Below, one piece after another: positions 1-4,266 of a stretch of DNA of 5,149 nt. Position numbers and translations under genes: made by a program. The stretch covers positions 1-5,149 of the forward strand of contig JAGGZZ010000066.1 in the NCBI GenBank assembly GCA_021161765.1, written 5' to 3'. Positions within the stretch are counted from its first letter, which is position 1; each line of letters begins with the position of its first letter. The DNA is from Candidatus Methanophagales archaeon. Its GTDB lineage: Archaea; Halobacteriota; Syntropharchaeia; Alkanophagales; Methanospirareceae. A model generated the notes under the pieces. The model was not told the DNA's origin. It was given only the letters and a program-made list of their open reading frames with translations, and made no database searches.

Positions 1-437
1 GAACCTACGTGTTAATCATGGAAAATGGCGAGGATAAAGAAGTAGAAATAGGGAAATTGGGACAGGTAGCGTTCAGAAGTGGTTTTTATGCTTATGTGGG
101 CTCAGCGCTTTCGGGATTGGCGCAGCGAATAGGGAGACATTTGCGTGAAGCCGGTGAGAACAAGAAATTACACTGGCATATAGATTTTTTCCTGGCGAGT
201 TCGGGAGTAGAAGTAAAGGAAGTAGTGTTTGCGGAAACGAAGGAGAGGAAAGAATGCGAAATAGCAGCAAAATTGCAGATGAAGAAAGGTTTAGAGCACA
301 TAGCTAATTTTGGATGCAGTGATTGCACGTGCAGGAGTCATTTGTTCTTCTCTACGAACTTTGACAGGCTGAAGGAAGACGTTTACAATGGTTTTCACGA
401 ATCGGGAATTGATGAGGTGCATAATAAAGATTTTTAA
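1..437 (+). CDS. DUF123 domain protein (GIY-YIG nuclease superfamily), 5' end outside window
   Basis: Seen: counting from the V codon at 9, the protein carries GFYAYVGSA (25-33), RIGRHLR (40-46), HWHIDF (55-60), a KECE segment (81-84) and FGCSDCTCRSHLF (101-113). Together these are the full signature of DUF123 (PF01986), which belongs to the GIY-YIG nuclease superfamily. The frame is open to the left edge, and the residues before the GTG at 9 read T-Y, as in the usual opening G-T-Y-V-L of this domain. I therefore treat the GTG as an internal Val and the gene as 5'-partial. In some archaea the domain is fused to endonuclease III, so an upstream partner domain is possible. The biochemical role of DUF123 is not settled; DNA repair or nuclease activity is inferred from the superfamily. 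It ends in TAA and converges on trmI. The last 20 or so residues are poorly conserved tail. Confidence 0.9.
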   Translation, partial: TYVLIMENGEDKEVEIGKLGQVAFRSGFYAYVGSALSGLAQRIGRHLREAGENKKLHWHIDFFLASSGVEVKEVVFAETKERKECEIAAKLQMKKGLEHIANFGCSDCTCRSHLFFSTNFDRLKEDVYNGFHESGIDEVHNKDF

Positions 438-492
438 AAACGAATTTATACCTTTTGGATTGTTGAGCTGGGCTAACGGCATTGCTCTTTTC

Positions 493-533
493 ATCTGTGT
501 GTTAATCTGCGTTAATCTGCGTTAATCTGTGTC
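493..533 (+). repeat. 10-bp tandem array, copy A
   Basis: Three back-to-back units begin at 501, 511 and 521, reading GTTAATCTGC twice and GTTAATCTGT once. They are flanked by ATCTGTGT on the left and GTC on the right. The period is exactly 10 bp. The array lies in the convergent gap between the DUF123 gene and trmI. A sister array with the same period and the same ending (AATCTGTGTC) occurs at 1575-1616. The function is unknown: a protein binding site phased to the helix, or a dispersed genomic repeat, are the two obvious readings. Confidence 0.85.
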
Positions 534-542
534 TATAACTTA

Positions 543-549
543 TTTTTTT
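543..549 (+). terminator. oligo-T run after the DUF123 gene
   Basis: Seven consecutive T residues lie about 105 nt past the DUF123 stop and just before the trmI stop. Archaeal RNA polymerase commonly terminates at T runs without a hairpin, so this is a plausible terminator for the plus-strand transcript. The evidence is composition only. Confidence 0.35.
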
Positions 550-550
550 C

Positions 551-1366
551 TCATTCACAAGCAAAGCATTTCCTCGCTACAAAAATAAACCCGGTATGAG
601 CAATCATTCTATGCTCTGGTCGCATACTTCTACCTTTTATCTCCCAGCCTCGCACGCCAATCTCGTAAATACCCATCACACGAAAGCTTCGCGCGTATTT
701 CAACTCTAACCTTCTCGAAAGCTTGTATATCTGCAGCACGGTTGGATTATAGCACAGGAGTATTCCACCCGTTCTAAGTGATTTGTCTACATGCTCCAGC
801 GCTCTCCAGGGTTCCGGAAGGTCCATGAGTATCCGGTCTAATTCCTTCTCGTCTATGCCTTCATACACGTCCCTGTCTTTTAATATCTGCGTTCCGGAAC
901 CTTCTTTTCCGGCACTTTCTACCCTGCCGAAGAAGGTATCTATGTTTTTTATCGCGACATCCGAAAATTCCTTCTTCCTCTCATACGATACCACTTCACC
1001 GTCTTTGCCCACAGCACGAAGCAGCGCCATCGTAAGAGCGCCTGACCCAATTCCTGCTTCTAACACCCTCGCACCCGGGAATATGTCTGCAAGCATTAAA
1101 ATGGCAGCGATATCTTTTGGGTATATTATCTGCGAACCTTTCTGCATCTTCGATATGTATTCAGCCAAAGTAGGCCTTACAACCACGAGTTTTTCGCCAA
1201 GTGTGGATTTTACCGCATTTCCTTCTTCCAGCCCTATTATGTCGTCATGCGAAACCATTCCACGGGTGAAAGAGAAGGAAGACCCCGCATTCAGCACAAT
1301 CTGGTATCTCTTACCTCTTTTGCCTATCAGATGCACGAGTTCGCCTTCTTTTATACGTTTTAACAT
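551..1366 (-). CDS. trmI: tRNA (adenine-N1)-methyltransferase TrmI, archaeal type
   Basis: This enzyme uses S-adenosylmethionine to make N1-methyladenosine in the T-loop of tRNA (position 58, and also 57 in some archaea). It acts as a cytoplasmic homotetramer. Seen in the 271-residue product: a small N-terminal beta domain (about 1-85); SAM motif I VLEAGIGSGALT (101-112); the acidic residue after strand 2 in SYERK (E129); the catalytic-region motif MDLPEPW (181-187); and the family's C-terminal RPEHRMIAHTGF (249-260). All core elements are intact and the length is normal. I chose the ATG at 1366 because archaeal homologues start close to the residues E-G-E-L-V. An in-frame TTG at 1390 would add eight residues that look like translated promoter. 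There is no Shine-Dalgarno before the ATG, and the TATA-like box at 1394-1402 suggests a very short leader. The gene is convergent with DUF123 and divergent from the small gene at 1418. Confidence 0.94.
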   Translation of the reverse strand: MLKRIKEGELVHLIGKRGKRYQIVLNAGSSFSFTRGMVSHDDIIGLEEGNAVKSTLGEKLVVVRPTLAEYISKMQKGSQIIYPKDIAAILMLADIFPGARVLEAGIGSGALTMALLRAVGKDGEVVSYERKKEFSDVAIKNIDTFFGRVESAGKEGSGTQILKDRDVYEGIDEKELDRILMDLPEPWRALEHVDKSLRTGGILLCYNPTVLQIYKLSRRLELKYARSFRVMGIYEIGVRGWEIKGRSMRPEHRMIAHTGFIFVARKCFACE

Positions 1367-1375
1367 TATATCTAA

Positions 1376-1384
1376 TTTATAAAG
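1376..1384 (+). promoter_or_regulatory. TATA-like box for the 1418 gene
   Basis: TTTATAAAG centred at 1380 places a transcript start near 1405, next to the Shine-Dalgarno GGTGAT at 1403-1408. Read on the minus strand it would start a transcript inside trmI, so it fits the plus-strand gene better. Assigned by spacing only. Confidence 0.35.
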
Positions 1385-1393
1385 AGGCAAAAG

Positions 1394-1402
1394 CTTTTAA
1401 AT
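1394..1402 (-). promoter_or_regulatory. TATA-like box for trmI
   Basis: Read on the minus strand this is ATTTAAAAG, centred about 32 nt before the trmI ATG at 1366. The expected transcript start is therefore near 1373, giving a leader of only a few bases. This matches the absence of a ribosome binding site before trmI. Confidence 0.4.
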
Positions 1403-1417
1403 GGTGATAAACTATAA

Positions 1418-1567
1418 ATGGATATACTAGAAAAGTTAAAATCAGCAGTGATAAAAGGGAGGATTAACATGACAGACCACGCAGATGAGGAACTCGCAAA
1501 CGATGAGATACTGGATGAAGATTTGTTTCATTCTGTCTTATATGAAAAGTGCGGTGAAAGATTTTAA
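1418..1567 (+). pseudogene. truncated DUF4258-like protein with zinc-finger scrap at its end
   Basis: An intact 49-codon reading frame, too short for its family. The first ~42 residues match the N-terminal half of DUF4258 as I recall it: a short helix beginning MDILEKLK, then INMTDHADEEL (residues 16-26) around the family's conserved T-x-H-A motif, then an acidic helix ending HSVL. DUF4258 proteins are RelE/MqsR-like and often sit beside a YgiT-type zinc-finger partner. The last eight residues, YEKCGERF, do not continue DUF4258. They resemble the second zinc knuckle of YgiT proteins (V-C-x-x-C-G-E) with the first Cys changed to Tyr. I infer a deletion that fused two neighbouring genes and left a non-functional remnant. 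Expression signals persist: GGTGAT at 1403-1408, nine bases before the ATG. A second in-frame ATG at 1469 follows GGGAGG (1457-1462) but would lack the first helix. Confidence 0.55.
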
Positions 1568-1574
1568 ACTAAAA

Positions 1575-1616
1575 TAAATCCGCGTAAATCAGTGTAAATC
1601 AGTGTAAATCTGTGTC
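1575..1616 (+). repeat. 10-bp tandem array, copy B
   Basis: TAAATC recurs every 10 bases at 1575, 1585, 1595 and 1605, separated by CGCG, AGTG and AGTG and ending in TGTGTC. Period, core and terminal AATCTGTGTC match the array at 493-533. It starts eight bases after the stop of the truncated DUF4258 gene and lies just upstream of the pmbA promoter. Confidence 0.8.
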
Positions 1617-1637
1617 TTAAATAGAAGGAGGCTATAG

Positions 1638-1645
1638 TTTATATA
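1638..1645 (+). promoter_or_regulatory. TATA box for pmbA
   Basis: TTTATATA is centred near 1641.5, so transcription should start around 1666-1668. That coincides with the in-frame ATG at 1667 (codon 5 of the longest frame), suggesting a leaderless message. A GGAGG at 1627-1631 lies upstream of the box and is too far from any start codon to act as a Shine-Dalgarno. Confidence 0.5.
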
Positions 1646-1654
1646 CAATAAAAA

Positions 1655-3037
1655 ATGCTCGACATCATGCATAAAATGCTGAAAAAGGCGTTGGAGAGCT
1701 GCGACCAGGCGGAGATATATGGAGAGTGCAGCGATGTTTTTAGTGTTGACCTTGAGCGAGAAGAAGTAAAAAAGGTGAAGCACGTTAAAAGCACCGGTAT
1801 TGGAGTACGAGTAGTAAGAGGAAAAAAAATCGGGTTTTCATACACTACCGCTTTGGAAGACGCGAGAATAGAGGAATGCGTGGAGCATGCAATAAAACTC
1901 TCGAAGGTATCCGAGCAAGACATGCATTTTCTCGGCTTACCAGAGGCAGAAACGTCAAAGCAGGGCTACACGAAACCGGAAAAAAGTTTTGACCCGCGCA
2001 TAACTGAACTGCTTAAGTGTAGCAGCGAGGATGCGATACGATATTGCAAACGAATGCTGAGTGGCGCGAAGGAGTATAAATTGAGCAAAAGCGTAACGTG
2101 CACGCCAACAGAAGGCAGCTTCGCCGCGGCTCGCGATGAGACATATATCCTGAATTCCGAAGGTATTGAAACGAGCGATACAGGCACGTATGTCTCTGCG
2201 GGGCTGATGGTTGTGGCAAGTGAAGCAGGTGGTGTCGGTAGCGTAAACGGCGAGGAGATTTCAGGATACGAGGGCAAGGTAAGCAGAATGCTCACGGGCA
2301 TAGATTTTGAATGGATAGGCAGGGAAGCGGTAAAAATGGCTGTGAATTGTTTCGGTGCGAAGAAACTAAAAACGAAGGAGCTTCCTGTTGTTTTCTCGCC
2401 ACGCGCAGTACAAAGCCTTCTGGCTTATACTTTGATTCCGCAACTGAGTGCGGAGAACGTGCAGCGTAAGCAATCGCCGTATTACGGTAAAAAAGGGCAG
2501 GAAGTAGCTGCTGAAATTCTTACCATTGTGGACGATGGCACGATGCAGGGTGGTGTAAATAGCAGAAAGATGGATGGCGAAGGCGTTCCTGCACAATCTA
2601 CGAAGTTGGTAGAAAACGGGGTGCTGAATAATTTCCTCTATGATTCCTACACCGCGGGTAAAGACGGTGTGGAAAGCACAGGTAACGCAATAAGAGGTTT
2701 CAGCAATTTGCCAACCCCGGGAGCAACGAATTTTATTATAAACGCAGGGAGCACCGCTTCTAAGGAAGAGATGTTCGGCGAAATACGTGAAGGATTGTTT
2801 GTAAATGACGTGATAGGTGCGCATACGGCTTCACGCGCATCCGGCGATTTCTCCGTCGTTGCACAGAATTCCTTTGGCATTAAAAAAGGCGAGTTGTATC
2901 CGGTTACGCAGGTGATGCTCGCAGGCAACATGCAGGAGATATTGAAACACGTGGAACTGATTGGGAACGATACAAGGCAGATTTACAGTGTCGTTTCTCC
3001 TTCTGTTAAGGTGTCGAAGGTGCAGGTTGTGTCTTAA
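1655..3037 (+). CDS. pmbA: PmbA/TldE-type protein, TldD/PmbA family (metal-motif-less subunit)
   Basis: TldD and PmbA (TldE) form a heteromeric cytoplasmic metalloprotease, known in bacteria for maturing microcin and degrading the CcdA antitoxin. TldD carries the HExxxH zinc motif and TldE does not. Seen in this 460-residue frame: an N-terminal domain with the family pattern around DLEREEVKKVKHVKSTGIGVRV (32-53, split by the usual strand turns), then the C-terminal core with DGEGVPAQSTKLVENGVL (307-324), TGNAIRG (342-348), ASGDFSV (395-401), a YPV-x6-AGN stretch (415-425) and IGND (436-439). None of the histidines forms HExxxH, so this is the PmbA side. The zinc-bearing TldD partner is not in the window. 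Length is normal and the frame intact. Starts are possible at 1655, 1667 and 1676; an in-frame TAA at 1649 prevents anything longer. The TATA position favours 1667. Confidence 0.92.
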   Translation: MLDIMHKMLKKALESCDQAEIYGECSDVFSVDLEREEVKKVKHVKSTGIGVRVVRGKKIGFSYTTALEDARIEECVEHAIKLSKVSEQDMHFLGLPEAETSKQGYTKPEKSFDPRITELLKCSSEDAIRYCKRMLSGAKEYKLSKSVTCTPTEGSFAAARDETYILNSEGIETSDTGTYVSAGLMVVASEAGGVGSVNGEEISGYEGKVSRMLTGIDFEWIGREAVKMAVNCFGAKKLKTKELPVVFSPRAVQSLLAYTLIPQLSAENVQRKQSPYYGKKGQEVAAEILTIVDDGTMQGGVNSRKMDGEGVPAQSTKLVENGVLNNFLYDSYTAGKDGVESTGNAIRGFSNLPTPGATNFIINAGSTASKEEMFGEIREGLFVNDVIGAHTASRASGDFSVVAQNSFGIKKGELYPVTQVMLAGNMQEILKHVELIGNDTRQIYSVVSPSVKVSKVQVVS

Positions 3038-3072
3038 TTTATAGTCATTCCCATAACAAGTTGCAATTAATA

Positions 3073-3100
3073 AACCACGAGAATTCACAAGATTAACACC
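3073..3100 (-). repeat. degenerate relative of the 10-bp arrays, reverse orientation
   Basis: On the minus strand this reads GTGTTAATCTTGTGAATTCT followed by CGTGG, showing the GTTAATCT core of copy A and a roughly 10-bp recurrence of a GTG-x-AT-x-CT pattern. It lies in the convergent gap after pmbA. The relation to the two clean arrays rests on a short shared core, so it is tentative. Confidence 0.4.
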
Positions 3101-3120
3101 AGAAAAGTCTTTTCCTTCAA

Positions 3121-3170
3121 TTTTTTTTCTGCCTTTCTCTTACTTTTTCTCCTTTCCCTTTTTTCCCTCC
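3121..3170 (+). terminator. T-rich terminator region after pmbA
   Basis: A run of eight T (3121-3128) is followed by T5 and T6 runs and a 28-nt stretch with no purine (3143-3170). Multiple T runs beginning about 85 nt after the pmbA stop make this a good candidate for hairpin-independent archaeal termination of the plus-strand message. The minus-strand reading is purine-rich and offers no equivalent stop for the toxin transcript. Confidence 0.5.
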
Positions 3171-3186
3171 AGACAACCACCCATCA

Positions 3187-3519
3187 TCACACCTCAAACA
3201 GTTCAATCAATTTCATCTTTACCTCATCAACTTTCTCCTCTTTCAACCTGGCAACAACCTTTACGACCATCTTCCTTTCAATCGTAAATATAGAATCCAC
3301 CTTCACATAACTTTCAACCTCTAAAAATCCACTCTCCACGTCTTTATTCGTTATTTTAATCGCCCACTCTTTCTTGGGCTTGGACGTTATCCTCAGAACA
3401 ACGACATCTAAAGAAGTTGAATTATAGCTTGAGTTGCTTATCACGAGTGCAGGTCGGAATTTCGATCTTTTCAAGTCGCTGTAGGAGAAATCTATCAGAA
3501 CAATGTCTCCTTGTTCCAT
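3187..3519 (-). CDS. MazF/PemK-type toxin, endoribonuclease family
   Basis: A 110-residue member of the PemK/MazF (type II toxin) family, whose characterised members cut mRNA at short specific sequences. Seen: the opening MEQGDIVLIDF (1-11), the conserved Arg-Pro in RPALVIS (22-28), the Thr-Ser of RITS (43-46), and the later G-x-L-x-V-E-S-Y segment. The Arg of RP and the Thr of the ITS segment are the expected active-site residues and both are present. The frame could open 15 codons earlier, but those residues overlap the antitoxin. The ATG at 3519 has GGAGG six bases upstream (3526-3530) and lies one base past the antitoxin stop, which decides the start. Cleavage specificity cannot be read from the sequence. 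The gene is intact and looks active. Confidence 0.9.
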   Translation of the reverse strand: MEQGDIVLIDFSYSDLKRSKFRPALVISNSSYNSTSLDVVVLRITSKPKKEWAIKITNKDVESGFLEVESYVKVDSIFTIERKMVVKVVARLKEEKVDEVKMKLIELFEV

Positions 3520-3520
3520 C

Positions 3521-3724
3521 TCACTCCTCCACAAGCTTTTTCGCTGCGTATTCCTTCCAGACATCGTCTGAATTCTCCCAATCTATTTCCCTTTTCACCT
3601 TCTGGAAAACAATTTTGGTACCCTCTGCTGATACTGCCAGATAGTCGCCTTTATCTATACCAAATGTCTCTCTTAATGCTTTCGGAAGCGTTATCAAACC
3701 TTTTGAAGATACTTTTACCAGCAT
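3521..3724 (-). CDS. AbrB/SpoVT-type antitoxin
   Basis: A 67-residue protein with a swapped-hairpin AbrB DNA-binding domain in residues 1-45: VKVSSKGLITLPKALRE (3-19) followed by F-G-I-x-x-G-D. Its acidic, aromatic tail (46-67, rich in E, D and W) is the type of segment that blocks a MazF-family toxin. It precedes the toxin with a single base between stop and ATG, the standard antitoxin-first order. A GGTGAT at 3731-3736, six bases before the ATG, and a TATA box at 3759-3767 give the pair its own expression unit. By analogy with the family it probably represses that promoter, alone or with the toxin, but no clean operator is visible. Confidence 0.9.
   Translation of the reverse strand: MLVKVSSKGLITLPKALRETFGIDKGDYLAVSAEGTKIVFQKVKREIDWENSDDVWKEYAAKKLVEE
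3526..3530 (-). promoter_or_regulatory. toxin ribosome binding site inside antitoxin gene
   Basis: GGAGG on the minus strand is formed by the last Val-Glu-Glu codons of the antitoxin. The antitoxin stop codon then follows, one base before the toxin ATG. This layout couples toxin translation to antitoxin translation. Confidence 0.75.
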
Positions 3725-3758
3725 CTTTGCATCACCAATTATAACTTAGATTCTGAGA

Positions 3759-3767
3759 ATATAAAGC
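3759..3767 (-). promoter_or_regulatory. TATA box of the antitoxin-toxin operon
   Basis: Read on the minus strand this is CTTTATATT, preceded by the purine-rich AATAAG expected of a TFB-recognition element. The predicted start near 3737 falls immediately before the GGTGAT ribosome site (3731-3736), giving a leader of about 13 bases. All spacings agree. Confidence 0.6.
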
Positions 3768-3806
3768 TTATTGAAATCATCCACATTTAACTCCCTTGTC
3801 CCCCAG

Positions 3807-3926
3807 TTATTTATATTCATCATCTAAATATCCTAACTGCTCCTGTTCCATAAACCTCGAAAATTCATCCACTTGGTTTGTGAACGCATCGCTGAAGCCC
3901 TCCGTGTAATTTTTAATTTTAAGCAC
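3807..3926 (-). CDS. small acidic ORF of unknown function (39 codons)
   Basis: I do not recognise this product. The frame runs from a GTG at 3926, seven bases past the zinc-finger gene's stop, to TAA at 3807-3809. It opens V-L-K-I-K-N-Y-T-E-G-F, is helical and acidic in the middle (D-E-F-S-R-F-M-E-Q-E-Q), and ends LGYLDDEYK. Its amino-acid makeup (regular charge and aromatic spacing, no rare clusters) looks like real coding sequence, more so than the two other minus-strand frames. The start is weak, with no good Shine-Dalgarno. It may be a small antitoxin, the tail of a decayed gene, or the last member of the AAA-led operon. It ends about 40 bases before the TA promoter. Confidence 0.4.
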   Translation of the reverse strand: MLKIKNYTEGFSDAFTNQVDEFSRFMEQEQLGYLDDEYK

Positions 3927-3933
3927 CGAAAGT

Positions 3934-4134
3934 TTATCCCGTTATTGCCACCTTAAAGTTAAGTTCACCAGCAAAAATTTTCTGCATTTTGACTTTTTCC
4001 TCGCTGACTTCCTTTACTATCCCCTTAATTCGTTCTACGGTATCTATCGGATAATACCTTTCTCCGCATTGCTTACAAACCCATGCTGGCACGCCTTTTA
4101 CTACCACCACCTTCTCTCCCGCTTTTTTAATCAC
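3934..4134 (-). CDS. YgiT-type zinc-finger protein lacking its first CxxC
   Basis: YgiT-type (MqsA-like) proteins are small zinc-binding antitoxin-like partners of DUF4258 or MqsR-type toxins. They bind zinc with an N-terminal CxxC and a second CxxCGE. Seen: VVVVKGVPAWVCKQCGERYY (positions 9-28 from GTG 4134) is the classic second half, with C20 and C23 in place, then a helix (31-50) and an unusual tail FAGELNFKVAITG. The first CxxC is missing, so at most two of four zinc ligands are present. The GTG has no ribosome site. The same frame is open upstream to a TGA at 4183 without any start codon. Meanwhile an ATG at 4181 in the neighbouring frame leads into it if reading shifts back by one base in an A-rich stretch near 4140-4152. 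It may therefore be a frameshifted or degenerate gene. No DUF4258 toxin is adjacent. Confidence 0.6.
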   Translation of the reverse strand: MIKKAGEKVVVVKGVPAWVCKQCGERYYPIDTVERIKGIVKEVSEEKVKMQKIFAGELNFKVAITG

Positions 4135-4136
4135 TT

Positions 4137-4181
4137 CTACTTCTTTTTCTTTGTTAGTTCTTTTATTTTGTTGTAGTTCAT
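4137..4181 (-). other. 14-codon frame, possible displaced 5' end of the zinc-finger gene
   Basis: From the ATG at 4181 this reads MNYNKIKELTKKKK and stops at TAG (4137-4139). A one-base backward shift in the AAG-AAA-AAG tract would continue as E-V-E-V-I-K-K-A-G into the zinc-finger protein, aligning where its missing N-terminus should be. The ATG lies one base past the stop of the 27-codon ORF, and GGTGA (4183-4187) overlaps that stop. Confidence 0.35.
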
Positions 4182-4182
4182 T

Positions 4183-4266
4183 TCACCCCTTCAAAAATTC
4201 ACTAGCAATTACTAACAGAATAGGAGGACTTGTAGCCCATTTGCACATTTGTTCTTTTATTTTCAT
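4183..4266 (-). CDS. 27-codon ORF overlapping the AAA ATPase stop (ATGA)
   Basis: Unrecognised. The ATG overlaps the AAA gene's TGA in the classic ATGA arrangement. A GGAGGGGG (4277-4284), formed by the ATPase's last codons, sits about ten bases upstream. The product begins MKIKEQMCKWATSPP, continues with a hydrophobic ILLVIAS segment and ends EFLKG. Its TGA is one base before the next ATG at 4181. The tight packing on both sides argues for a translated peptide. Against it are the small size and the possibility that this is relic sequence of the ATPase's lost C-terminus or of another gene. Confidence 0.4.
   Translation of the reverse strand: MKIKEQMCKWATSPPILLVIASEFLKG

Noticed and set aside
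493..533. CRISPR-like array
   Set aside because: The repeats are 10 bp and contiguous, with no spacers and no cas genes in view.
438..550. tRNA or other structured RNA gene in the gap after DUF123
   Set aside because: Apart from the 10-bp array and a T run, no cloverleaf, box motif or long stem was visible.
783..1382. A 199-codon open frame on the plus strand across trmI
   Set aside because: It is antisense to an intact, motif-complete trmI. The product is Ser/Pro/Ile-rich with no recognisable domain, as expected of a shadow frame.
1367..1390. TTG start for trmI at 1390
   Set aside because: The extra eight residues read through the A/T-rich promoter stretch, homologues begin near the downstream ATG, and there is no ribosome site for the TTG.
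2366..2824. A 152-codon minus-strand frame inside pmbA
   Set aside because: It lies wholly within a well-supported gene, has no ribosome site or promoter, and its composition is unlike a real protein.
3739..3764. Inverted repeat TTATA...TATAA as an antitoxin operator
   Set aside because: Only five-base arms match, and the interior shows no symmetry. In AT-rich promoter sequence this is expected by chance.
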